Part shown: piece after piece, positions 46,146 to 54,160 of the stretch
Layout of the letters: every line of letters starts with the position of its first letter
How positions within the stretch are numbered: position 1 is the first letter of the stretch
Source: Neorhizobium galegae bv. officinalis
GTDB lineage: Bacteria > Pseudomonadota > Alphaproteobacteria > Rhizobiales > Rhizobiaceae
Direction of reading: 5' to 3'
Length of the DNA: 64,000 nt
Assembly (NCBI GenBank): GCA_000985875.1
Contig: CCRI01000013.1
Location: 62,001 to 126,000 of the forward strand
Made by a program: the position numbers and the translations under genes
The notes under the pieces: generated by a model
Database searches by the model: none
Seen by the model: only the letters and a program-made list of their open reading frames with translations
What the model was told of the DNA's origin: nothing

Positions 46146-46396
46146 CGACTGTTCCCGCCTCTAAAAGCCACGACCCCGTGGCCGCCACGCCTTGCTTTTG
46201 CAGAGCATGCGAACCAATCCTGGCAAGCAAGGTTAGAGGCAGGAGAAACCAATGGCTGCCGAAAGTGGACGCGATACGGTCAAATCTTGTGTTCGGTTTC
46301 GCTTCAGCAGTGAAATGTTTCGCGGGATCTCGACTAACGTGACTGCCGGGGTATCCGAGCGGTTCGCCTAACAGGATATACGATCTCGGCTGGATA

Positions 46397-47299
46397 ATGA
46401 TGGATAGTGAATTACCAGGAACCTTGAACGTCGATAATTTCGAGATGCGCATTGCGGATCTCTCGAGTGTCGAAATCTCCAAGCTGCAGGCTTTGTCGAT
46501 CTCGGTGGGCTGGCCTCACCGGGCAGCCGACTGGCAGCATCTGATCGACATCGGGAAAGGATATGTCGCGCTTGACGAGATCGGCCGCGTGGGAGCCTCG
46601 GGCATGTGGTTTCCTCATGGCGACGGCTTCGCCACGTTCGGGATGCTGATCACCTCCCCGAGGCTGCAGGCCAACGGCGCGGCCAGGTGGCTGATGAAAC
46701 GGATCATGACGGACTGCGGCCGCAACCGCATTCGTCTCAACTCGACGCGGGAAGCACAGCGGCTCTATGCTTCTCTGGGCTTCAAGCCGAAGCAGACGGT
46801 TTATCAATATCAGGGGACAGCGATCGCGCCGATGGCGCTTCCGCCTCTGGAGAAGGGGCTTTTTCTGCGGCGGTTGGATCGCGACGATCTCGACACCGTG
46901 ATCGCCTTCGATGCTCCAGCCTTCGGTACTGATCGAAGCCTGCATCTCCTGCGATTGTTCGAGAGTTCGATCTGTTACGGTCTTTACCAAGGCGAGCGGT
47001 TGCGCGCCTTCTCAATGCGCCGGCGCTTCGGGCGAGGGCATGTGGTCGGGCCGGTGGTCGCCGGCAACGACGAGGACGCCATCACGGTGATCCACCCGCA
47101 TATTGCGGCCCACGCCGACGGCTTCCTGCGCGTTGATACACATTTCGATAGCGGCCCGTTTGCGGCGCTCGTCCAGCAGTGCGGGCTCAGCATCTACGCC
47201 ACCCTGACGACGATGGTGACCGAGGAGGCAGCCAGTTACGGCGCCGGACAGAATGGCAATGCGAGGGTTTATGCCCTGGCTTCGCATTCCCTCGGATGA
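46397..47299 (+). CDS. Double-domain GNAT N-acetyltransferase (paralogue)
   Basis: A 300-residue protein with the same build as the GNAT at 36322: N-terminal GNAT domain (SVGWPHRAADWQHLIDIGKG, then RLYASLGFKPKQTVYQYQGT) and C-terminal domain with GRGHVVGPVVAGNDEDA and DGFLRVDT. The WPHR.DW block at the N-terminus and the RGxVVGPVVA block are shared almost word for word with the other copy. It is divergent from argE across a 250-bp gap. ATG 46397 or the adjacent ATG 46400 may be used. The substrate is unknown. Confidence 0.9.
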   Translation: MMDSELPGTLNVDNFEMRIADLSSVEISKLQALSISVGWPHRAADWQHLIDIGKGYVALDEIGRVGASGMWFPHGDGFATFGMLITSPRLQANGAARWLMKRIMTDCGRNRIRLNSTREAQRLYASLGFKPKQTVYQYQGTAIAPMALPPLEKGLFLRRLDRDDLDTVIAFDAPAFGTDRSLHLLRLFESSICYGLYQGERLRAFSMRRRFGRGHVVGPVVAGNDEDAITVIHPHIAAHADGFLRVDTHFDSGPFAALVQQCGLSIYATLTTMVTEEAASYGAGQNGNARVYALASHSLG

Positions 47300-47503
47300 G
47301 CCTCTTCCGTGGCGGTGCCCCCCGCCATAGCGATATGGAAAATCGAGGCTGCCACTCCAGTGACTGCGGCCAGAGTTCGAGCGAAGGCTGAGAAGCAACC
47401 TCTTCCATCTGGCTTTGACCTCAGTCAAGAAATCGAGCTAACATCCGGGACAGGAGCGGCGGTGGCCTGTCGGCTGGGGAACGCCCTGTAGACGGAGATG
47501 CAG

Positions 47504-48058
47504 ATGAGGCGCGCGCTTTTCCTCCTGAAATTGACGACGATGGTGATCGGGACGATTTGTCCGGCATCCGGCGTTTTTGCAGGCGCTCAGCCGGTTCTCT
47601 GGAGCGCCCTGCGGCCTGCGGATCAATCGAGGTTGGATGCTGCCCTGCCGGGCATGGCGTCCAGCCGGCCCCAGGGAGAAACACTTGCCTGGCGTGACGA
47701 AGCCCGTACGGTGGAACTGACCGGTTTCATCCTGCCGGTCGACCAGGACGGCGATTTGGTTTACGAGTTCATGCTTGTCCCCTGGGCCGGCGCCTGCAGC
47801 CACAGCGCCGCTCCGCCACCGAACCAACTGGTGCATGTGGTCGCTGCCGAGCCGTTCCATCTCTCGCGGGTCTATGAAGTCGTCACAGTGAGAGGAAATC
47901 TGAGGCCCGGTTTGGACAAGGCCCAGCTCTTCATCATGGACGGGGTACGGGTTCTCGACTACGGCTACAGCATGAGCCACGCGCAGGTCGCAAAGGCGAC
48001 CGGCTTCGTGGATCCGGACCTGAAGACCATCTCGCCGTTGGGGGTTCTTGCGCGATAA
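47504..48058 (+). CDS. DUF3299 domain protein, secreted
   Basis: A 184-residue exported protein with a signal peptide (MRRALFLLKLTTMVIGT, cleavage near VFAG). The mature part matches DUF3299: VELTGFILPVDQDGDL, EFMLVPWAGACSHSAAPPPNQLVHV with one Cys and two His, and EVVTVRGNL. The function of the family is not established; the conserved Cys/His block suggests metal binding. ATG 47504 is six bases from GGAG, whereas ATG 47498 would overlap it. It is convergent with the cobalamin-riboswitch operon and upstream of nothing on its strand. I cannot link it firmly to the metal-related genes nearby. Confidence 0.85.
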   Translation: MRRALFLLKLTTMVIGTICPASGVFAGAQPVLWSALRPADQSRLDAALPGMASSRPQGETLAWRDEARTVELTGFILPVDQDGDLVYEFMLVPWAGACSHSAAPPPNQLVHVVAAEPFHLSRVYEVVTVRGNLRPGLDKAQLFIMDGVRVLDYGYSMSHAQVAKATGFVDPDLKTISPLGVLAR

Positions 48059-48113
48059 GCGGATACCCGCCGCCAACGGCGGCAGGACCGCCTCCATTCC
48101 CACAGAACCAGCA

Positions 48114-48878
48114 TCAGGCTTGGCCATTGTCAAAAAAGCCGTTGAGCAGGAGCGTGACCAGCGCGAGCGCGACGCCTGGCCAGATCATCAGCATCGGGTG
48201 GTCGAAAATGAACACGCGATATTCAAACAGCATCGATCCCCAATCCGGCTTCGATGGATCGGCCCCGAGACCGATGAAGGCGAGCGAGGCATAGGCAACC
48301 GCCGCAAGTCCCGCCTGATTACCGACATAGGCGAACATCAAAGGCAGGGTATTGGGCAGAAGGTGCCGGGCGATCATCCGCAAAGGTGCAATACCGAGGC
48401 TCCTTGCCGCCAGGATGAACGGCTGGCCGAGCACCCTCAGGCTAAGCGCATGCGCAAGCAGCGCATGCGGGCCGACGCCGGCCAGACCCAGCGCCAGCCC
48501 CGCGCTGAGCGGGGACAGGCCAAAAATCGCCGCTGCCGCCAGTGCGACGATGAGCGTCGGCACCATGACGAAGAACTCGCAGAACCGCAGGACCACCGTT
48601 TCCCGCCAGCCGCCAAGCACGGCGGCAGCGGTGCCCAGCAGGGTGCCGAAGAAAAAGCCGATGGCACCGACCGAGAGGATGACGCAGGCCGTCCGCCAGC
48701 CGCCGGCCATGATGCGCGACAGAAGATCGCGACCGAGATGATCGGTACCGAGCAGATGGCCGGCGGTCATGCCGGAATGACGGGCAAGCATGTCCACCGC
48801 ATCGGGATCATGTGGCTGCCAGAAGCCGCCGACACAGAGAAAGACGGCGAGCGCCGCGAGCATGATCAGCCGGGGCAT
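48114..48878 (-). CDS. ABC permease, DppC/NikC-like (cobalamin-riboswitch operon)
   Basis: A 254-residue permease with the DppC-type block GTDHLGRDLLSRIMAGG near residue 45 and coupling loop ARSLGIAPLRMIARHLLPN. Members of this permease family import peptides, nickel or cobalt. The ATG overlaps the stop of the upstream permease by one base. It is the last gene of the operon controlled by the riboswitch at 52215-52378. No ATPase gene follows: the next gene is convergent. Confidence 0.9.
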   Translation of the reverse strand: MPRLIMLAALAVFLCVGGFWQPHDPDAVDMLARHSGMTAGHLLGTDHLGRDLLSRIMAGGWRTACVILSVGAIGFFFGTLLGTAAAVLGGWRETVVLRFCEFFVMVPTLIVALAAAAIFGLSPLSAGLALGLAGVGPHALLAHALSLRVLGQPFILAARSLGIAPLRMIARHLLPNTLPLMFAYVGNQAGLAAVAYASLAFIGLGADPSKPDWGSMLFEYRVFIFDHPMLMIWPGVALALVTLLLNGFFDNGQA

Positions 48879-49792
48879 CAGGCAAGACGCGGATCGAGAA
48901 GGCGCATGGCGAGATTGGCGCTGGCATTCAATACAAGCATCCAGATGGCAATGACCATGACATAGGCCTGCAGCACCATCTGGTCGCGTGCCGCGATGCT
49001 TTGCACCAGGAACTGGCTGATGCCGGCAAGGCCGAAGAGAATCTCCATGGTCGCGGTGCTGCCGATCACCCAGCCGGCTTCGGAACGGACTGCCGACAGG
49101 AGAGCATAAAGCGCGCCGCGGTGGCCGTGCCTCCAGAGTGCCTGCCTTTCCGACAGGCCCTTGGCAAGCGCCGTGCGGAAATGCGGCTGCCCGGCGGTCT
49201 CCTTCAGGTCGCGCCGATAGACGCGGGAAAGAACGGCAACGGAATGCAGCGCGATCAGCAGGATTGGCAGGACGATCGCGGTCCAATCATTGGCAAAGGG
49301 TCTGACCCAGCGCAGCCGCACACCGAGGACCCAGAGAAGGACAAGGCCCAGCCAGAAGGCAGGCACCGCCTGAACGAAGATCGACAGAGCCCGGCTCATC
49401 CGATCGGCAATGCCCCCGGGATGGGCGGCTGAGAAGAATCCGAGCGGAATTGCCAGCACGATCGCCAGAGCCAGGCCGGCGAGACCGAGCGACAGCGAGA
49501 CCGGCAACCGCTCGGCGAACTCGGCAAGCACGGGCTCTCCGGTCCGGAAGGAGCGGCCCCAATCTCCGGTGAGGAAATCCGCCAGCCAGTGCAGATACCT
49601 GACCGGCAGCGGCTGATCGAGCCCCCACTCCGCCCTCAACGCGGCGACGGTTTCCTCCGTCGCCGGCAGGCTCCAGGCGCGAATGGCGATCGTGACCGGA
49701 TCGGCCGGCATCAGGGTGATGACCGAGAAGGAGGCGAGCGAAACCGCCAGCAACCCCGCTATCGATTGTATGCCGAACCGGGCCAGCCGCAT
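48878..49792 (-). CDS. ABC permease, DppB/NikB-like (cobalamin-riboswitch operon)
   Basis: A 304-residue permease: first helix SIAGLLAVSLASFSVITLMPADPV, then the ATP-family permease block LRAEWGLDQPLPVRYLHWL and GDWGRSF, coupling loop RTALAKGLSERQAL, and a late segment TMEILFGLAGISQFLVQSI. ATG 49792 or GTG 49795 may start it. It lies nine bases downstream of the binding-protein stop and overlaps the second permease by one base. The loop after the coupling region lacks part of the usual EAA pattern, but I see no disabling lesion. Confidence 0.9.
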   Translation of the reverse strand: MRLARFGIQSIAGLLAVSLASFSVITLMPADPVTIAIRAWSLPATEETVAALRAEWGLDQPLPVRYLHWLADFLTGDWGRSFRTGEPVLAEFAERLPVSLSLGLAGLALAIVLAIPLGFFSAAHPGGIADRMSRALSIFVQAVPAFWLGLVLLWVLGVRLRWVRPFANDWTAIVLPILLIALHSVAVLSRVYRRDLKETAGQPHFRTALAKGLSERQALWRHGHRGALYALLSAVRSEAGWVIGSTATMEILFGLAGISQFLVQSIAARDQMVLQAYVMVIAIWMLVLNASANLAMRLLDPRLA

Positions 49793-49801
49793 CACCTGGC
49801 C

Positions 49802-51298
49802 CTACTCCGCCTCGCCGATATCGGCGCGCAGGACGTGGTAGTCGGATCCCCACGGCTCGTAGTTCTTGAGCCGCTTCGACAGGCCGACATACCAGACGGG
49901 CGATACCAGGAAGGAGGCGGGCGCATCGGCGAAGATTTTCTGCTGGGCATCCAGCGCGATCGCCACCCGCTTTGCCGGATCGCCCTCGGTCGCAAACCGG
50001 TCGAGGATCGCATCGAAGTCTGGCGAGGCATATTTCGCGTAGTTCAGGGAAGCGCCGCTTCTCAGCATCGAGTTCAGGAAAAAGGCGGCATCGCCGCTCG
50101 GGGCAGTGTGCTGCGCCCAGAGTGCGATGTCGAAGTCGCCGGCCGAAGCGACCTGTTGGATGTTCTCCACCACCTGCGTATCGATGGCGATGCCGATCTT
50201 TGCGAGTTCCGCCTTGACCACCGGCAGCATGGTGACGAGATCCGGGCGCTGCGGATAGGTGATGACCAGCAGGCGCAGCGGCGTGCCGCCCTTTTCGCGC
50301 ATGCCGCCGCTGCCTTTTGCCCAGCCGGCTTCGTCGAGCAGCGCTCCAGCCTTGGCGAGATCGCTCGGGCGGGCCTCCCTGCCGGCAAAGGGGAAATAGG
50401 CGGCGTAGGCACCTGTGGCCGGTTCGCCGCCGTTGATCGCGGCCGCAAGCTCCTTGCGGTCGAAGGCCAGATCGATCGCCCGGCGCACCTTCACGTCAGC
50501 CATCAGCGGCCGGGCAGTATTGAAGAAGGCGAGATACTGGTACCCGACCGGGAACGACTTGATCGTCAGGTCCGGACTGGTCTTGAGCCGGCTCACGACC
50601 TCCGACGGCAAGCCGAAGGCCATGTCGAGTTCTCCTGCTTCCAGCGCCAGCGTCAGGGTCTGGGCATCACCGAACCTGCGGAAATTGACCGGCGAACGCT
50701 TTTCGGCGCCGGCGAAATGCATGTTGGCCGCAAGCGTGATCGAGGCATCCGCCTTGAAGTCGGAGACACGGTAAGGACCGCTGAAGACGGCATTGCCGGT
50801 CCCGGTGGGCTTGTAGGCAACCAGCGGCCATTCGGCAAAGAGTGCCTGAATGAACGGCACCGGTTTTTCGGTCGTCACCTTCAGCGTCAGGTCGTCGCCC
50901 GCCTCGAAGGTCAGCTTGCCGCCGGTCGCGAGCGCCGCCTTGTTGTTGGCGAACGTCGTATCGAAACCGGCTGCCAGTGCCCTGGCGGTGACGGGCGTGC
51001 CATCGGAGAACAGGCGGCCGGGCTTCAGGGTGACGGTCCAGGTCAGGTCTGCGATGCGCTCTGCCTTCTCGGCCAGTTCCGGCACGAGCTTGCCGTTGCG
51101 ATCGACGGTGAAGAGGTTCTCGCCGACGCCATGGCTGACCAGAGCCCAGCCGTTCGAGCCCTTGGCCGGGTCCGTGCCGCTGGTGATGTAGGTGGCACCG
51201 ACGCGAAGCGGCTCGCCTGCGAAGACAGTGCCCGCGGTGACAAAGGTGGCGGCGGTGAGCCAGGCGGCGGCCAGGCGCGATACGGTCTGCGACCTCAA
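49802..51298 (-). CDS. ABC substrate-binding protein, family 5 (cobalamin-riboswitch operon)
   Basis: A 498-residue periplasmic binding protein of the peptide/nickel family with a signal peptide (RLAAAWLTAATFVTAG, cleavage near VFAG). Family block FSDGTPVTARALAAGFDTTFA. It starts at a TTG (51296-51298), supported by AGGAGAG upstream and a four-base TTGA overlap with the stop of the preceding gene. Under cobalamin control, cobalt, a cobalamin precursor or nickel is the natural candidate ligand. From memory, a Sinorhizobium cobalt importer named cbtJKL is also riboswitch-controlled; I could not test orthology. Confidence 0.9.
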   Translation of the reverse strand: MRSQTVSRLAAAWLTAATFVTAGTVFAGEPLRVGATYITSGTDPAKGSNGWALVSHGVGENLFTVDRNGKLVPELAEKAERIADLTWTVTLKPGRLFSDGTPVTARALAAGFDTTFANNKAALATGGKLTFEAGDDLTLKVTTEKPVPFIQALFAEWPLVAYKPTGTGNAVFSGPYRVSDFKADASITLAANMHFAGAEKRSPVNFRRFGDAQTLTLALEAGELDMAFGLPSEVVSRLKTSPDLTIKSFPVGYQYLAFFNTARPLMADVKVRRAIDLAFDRKELAAAINGGEPATGAYAAYFPFAGREARPSDLAKAGALLDEAGWAKGSGGMREKGGTPLRLLVITYPQRPDLVTMLPVVKAELAKIGIAIDTQVVENIQQVASAGDFDIALWAQHTAPSGDAAFFLNSMLRSGASLNYAKYASPDFDAILDRFATEGDPAKRVAIALDAQQKIFADAPASFLVSPVWYVGLSKRLKNYEPWGSDYHVLRADIGEAE

Positions 51299-52122
51299 TT
51301 CTCTCTCCTCTTGTTCTGTTCGGATGGGGTGCGAAGCCGCTGCTTGCGGCCCGTCGGGTGATAGGCGAAGTCCTCGACGATACGGCCGCCCAGCAGGTGC
51401 TCGCCGATGATCCGGTCGATCGCATTTTCGTTGACGCCGCCGTAATAGGTGCCTTCGGGAAATACCTGCAGCACGGGCGCCAGGCTGCAGGGACCGAGAC
51501 ATGTGGACTTTGCCGTCATCGTGCCATCGCCGGCAGCGCGCAATTTCTGCCGCTCCTGCTGGTTGCGAAGATGTCCCCAGATCACATCGGCTCCGGCCGC
51601 GTTGCAGGGACCGCCCTGGCAGACCAGCACGCGGCGTTTCTGGGCCGGCACGAGGGAACCTTCGATGACAGGCGGGTTTTCGGTCTCTGGAGCATCCAGC
51701 GCCTCGGCCGTCTCAAGCAGTTCGCCGAGAAGATGCGCCATCAGCGTGCTGGAGGCGATATCCTTGGCGACGGACAAGGCGGGCCAGGGGCGGCTGTCGG
51801 CGGCCTTCCAGCGCGTCAGCGATTTCGTCAGCCAGATATGGAAGCTTGGCTCCATGGGCAGGACAAGCGGCACGATCACGACGGTTTCGACATCCTCGTC
51901 GAGCAGATCGGACAGCGCTTCGCGCAGGGAAGGGGTTCCCTGCTCGGTAAAGGCGAAGCGCACGGTTCGGGCTCCGGTCGCGCCGGCCGCAAGCTCCGCG
52001 AGCCGCCGCATTTCCCGATGCGGCGATGCCGCAAAGGCGGATTTCGCGATCAGGAGGACGGCGCGACCGGATAAATTCTGGGAAGGTAATCCCTGTGTTT
52101 TCACTGCCTTCGTCTCACTCAT
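51295..52122 (-). CDS. CbiX-domain plus thioredoxin-like [2Fe-2S] ferredoxin fusion protein
   Basis: A 275-residue cytoplasmic protein of two parts. Residues about 18-125 resemble CbiX (sirohydrochlorin cobaltochelatase): VLLIAKSAFAASPHREM and IVPLVLPMEPSFHIWL. The usual HGS metal-binding His near the start is replaced (LIAKSA), though a His remains in PSFHIW. Residues about 165-245 form a thioredoxin-like ferredoxin with VCQGGPC and STCLGPCSLAP giving four Cys for [2Fe-2S]. It is the first gene after the cobalamin riboswitch and overlaps the binding protein gene. It may handle cobalt or electrons for corrin insertion; that role is inferred. Confidence 0.85.
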   Translation of the reverse strand: MSETKAVKTQGLPSQNLSGRAVLLIAKSAFAASPHREMRRLAELAAGATGARTVRFAFTEQGTPSLREALSDLLDEDVETVVIVPLVLPMEPSFHIWLTKSLTRWKAADSRPWPALSVAKDIASSTLMAHLLGELLETAEALDAPETENPPVIEGSLVPAQKRRVLVCQGGPCNAAGADVIWGHLRNQQERQKLRAAGDGTMTAKSTCLGPCSLAPVLQVFPEGTYYGGVNENAIDRIIGEHLLGGRIVEDFAYHPTGRKQRLRTPSEQNKRREN

Positions 52123-52214
52123 TGAGGAGGCAGCAAAAATGAAGGTTACGGCAGGCGCGATGGCCCGACGGAACCGTCATCCCTGTGGCACACCCCGACC
52201 ACGGAACTTCTATC

Positions 52215-52378
52215 GTCAGGCAGGTCTCCTGGCTTGCGGGTCAAAGCCTTCATCGCCCGTCTTCCCGGCATTGGCTGCCAGTGACATGTTGGACGAACGG
52301 CTCACCGCTCACAGTTGCGGGACAGCTCCGGTTTTTACCGGATTCCCTCTTAGCTTCCATCGCGGGATGGAAGAACCT
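52215..52378 (-). promoter_or_regulatory. Cobalamin (B12) riboswitch
   Basis: On the minus strand the region contains the B12-box AGCCAGGAGACCTGCC (52219-52234), GGGAATCCGGT, and the pseudoknot-forming CTGTCCCGCAACTGTGA with the class-typical spacing and order. The element ends about 90 bases before the CbiX/ferredoxin start. It should turn the four-gene operon down when cobalamin is plentiful, so the operon supplies cobalt or a precursor. Confidence 0.93.
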
Positions 52379-52388
52379 TGACGGCGCC

Positions 52389-52416
52389 AACCTACACGCC
52401 CTTTGCCGACTGTCAA
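52389..52416 (-). promoter_or_regulatory. Promoter of the riboswitch operon
   Basis: TTGACA (52411-52416) and TAGGTT (52389-52394) on the minus strand with a 16-bp spacer; transcription would start near 52382, right at the riboswitch 5' end. Confidence 0.6.
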
Positions 52417-52586
52417 CGCCGTGGCTGGTTGTCCCCAGGGCGCACAAAGGATCCGGAAGATTTCGTCCAAGATCAGGCCGGAAGAAAGCGCAGTCGTCAG
52501 GCTCCGGACTACTGCATCGTCATTTCTGATGAAATGATCCCGGTCCGGAACTGCGGTGACAATTCCGGAGCCAAAGGTTGTCCGCA

Positions 52587-53825
52587 TCAGTGCGATGCGC
52601 CGGAGCCGCCGACGGCAACGATCGTAAAAGGGTTTCCTTCGACGGGAATCGTACGGACCTCCTTCAGGCTCTCCGCATCGACGACGCGAATCAGCGAGTG
52701 CCGCGGATCGGTAATGACGATATGACCGTCCGCAACGGCAAGACGCGGCCGCGGATCACGCCAATGGCCGTCCTTGCTGTAGGGCTCGGTGACCCCGGCC
52801 TTGCGAACGATCTCGCCCTTGATCACGTCCAGCACATGAAGATCACCGTCCTCCGTCAGGATGTAGGCATTGCGCGGCGTTGCCGGATCCAGCAGGAAGT
52901 CGACGCGGCGGGTGGGGAGGTCGATCAGCCGGAAGTGCTTCTCGGCATCCGGATCTATCAGGACGATTTTGTCCTCGCCGTAGTTGCCGAGGAAGAACTG
53001 CATCGCCTTGCCACCAAGCAAGGTCCCGGTGCTGCCCTTCGGCAGGTCCGCCGGGTAAGCGAGCATGTCCAGCTTCGGTCCGTCCATGCCCCCGGGCCGT
53101 GCGACAAGAACGCCTTCCTTGCAACCGAAGGCGACGAGCCGGGCCGAGGTGGCCTCGCCGTGAAGATCGGTGCATTTGGCGATGTCGCCGACCTGCTTGC
53201 CCGCCTCATCGACGACGCGAAGACCGACCCTCGGCGGAAGCTCGTCGGGCTTGGTTTCGACTTCAGTGTTTGGGACGGACACGAGCACGAAACGACCCAT
53301 CGTCACCGCTACGCCGTGATGCGGCCTCGTCGTATCGACTGTCTTTACCTCGGTCCTGCCCTCAAGAAGAGCCGTTTCATCGATGATCTCCGCTTTGCCA
53401 CCTCGATCGTAGAAAAGGATCGCGTGGTCGTCATGCGGAACAACGTGGAAGGGACGCCTGCCCTCGAAAGTCACGGGCAACAACCCGACGTCGGAGACCT
53501 CCAGATCCCGATGCCCGCCGTGATCGGAGAAATCGATGCCAGTCTTGATGACGTGCACGATGTCATGATCCGACTGGGTGGCGAATACGGTCTGGCCGGA
53601 GGCGCTGGCGGTCAGGGCCGCGGGACCCTTGACGTCATAGCGGCCGAGTTCCTTGCCGTTCTCGAAGTTGATGGCACGCACGACGGGGATCGTGTGATCG
53701 CCGACAAACAGACGCCATGCTTGCTTCGTCTCATGATCTTCATCGGCAAACGCTCCGCAAGCCGCCAAGATCAGACCTGACGCAACAGCGGCCAGCAGAC
53801 TGTTTCGAGCGAGGGACAAATTCAT
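52587..53825 (-). CDS. aztD: AztD-like zinc metallochaperone
   Basis: A 412-residue periplasmic beta-propeller protein of the AztD type, a zinc chaperone that hands metal to the AztC binding protein. Signal peptide SLLAAVASGLILAACG; the Cys in AACG may be a lipobox. The mature N-terminus DEDHETKQAWRLFVGDHT is the AztD opening, followed by repeated His/Asp-containing blades such as TQSDHDIVHVI, FSDHGGHRDLEV and VVPHDDHAILF. AAGGAAG precedes the ATG. The usual azt transport genes are not next to it in this window, so it is an orphan copy or works with a distant system. A palindromic operator lies about 80 bp upstream. Confidence 0.88.
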   Translation of the reverse strand: MNLSLARNSLLAAVASGLILAACGAFADEDHETKQAWRLFVGDHTIPVVRAINFENGKELGRYDVKGPAALTASASGQTVFATQSDHDIVHVIKTGIDFSDHGGHRDLEVSDVGLLPVTFEGRRPFHVVPHDDHAILFYDRGGKAEIIDETALLEGRTEVKTVDTTRPHHGVAVTMGRFVLVSVPNTEVETKPDELPPRVGLRVVDEAGKQVGDIAKCTDLHGEATSARLVAFGCKEGVLVARPGGMDGPKLDMLAYPADLPKGSTGTLLGGKAMQFFLGNYGEDKIVLIDPDAEKHFRLIDLPTRRVDFLLDPATPRNAYILTEDGDLHVLDVIKGEIVRKAGVTEPYSKDGHWRDPRPRLAVADGHIVITDPRHSLIRVVDAESLKEVRTIPVEGNPFTIVAVGGSGASH

Positions 53826-53901
53826 GAGCTTCCTTCCTGATTGTTGATCGCGGCGTCGGGAGCGGGCTAGGGCATGTTACAGAGTTACGCTCGCTTGATA
53901 A

Positions 53902-53918
53902 ATGTAATAACATTACAT
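53902..53918. promoter_or_regulatory. Palindromic operator upstream of aztD (Zur-type candidate)
   Basis: ATGTAAT and ATTACAT, perfect 7-bp arms around AAC. AT-rich palindromes of this kind in front of zinc-uptake genes are typical Zur sites. It lies in a 335-bp gap shared with the divergent lacI gene; nothing else is recognisable in that gap. Confidence 0.6.
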
Positions 53919-54160
53919 ACACGAGGGCTGTCAATCTTAAAAATGCGATGAATGGCATTTGCCGTGTTTCGGCCTCGCGATCAGGGCCGTGGAGCGTTTG
54001 ACGCGCCAGAACAAGATGGGCCTTAAAGCTTGCCTGGCGACAGTCGGCTTTGCCGCGTCTGAGGAGAATCCGCCGTTGCTGACATAAAACTCTTACATAT
54101 CGGGACGAAATCTGCTCTCGGCAGGCCGTGCGGCCTGGTAAACGGAAGAGGCATTCCCTG

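Noticed and set aside
53902-53918. Fur-box reading of the palindrome upstream of aztD
   Set aside because: It lacks the GATAAT hexamer pattern, and the zinc-chaperone context favours a Zur-type site.
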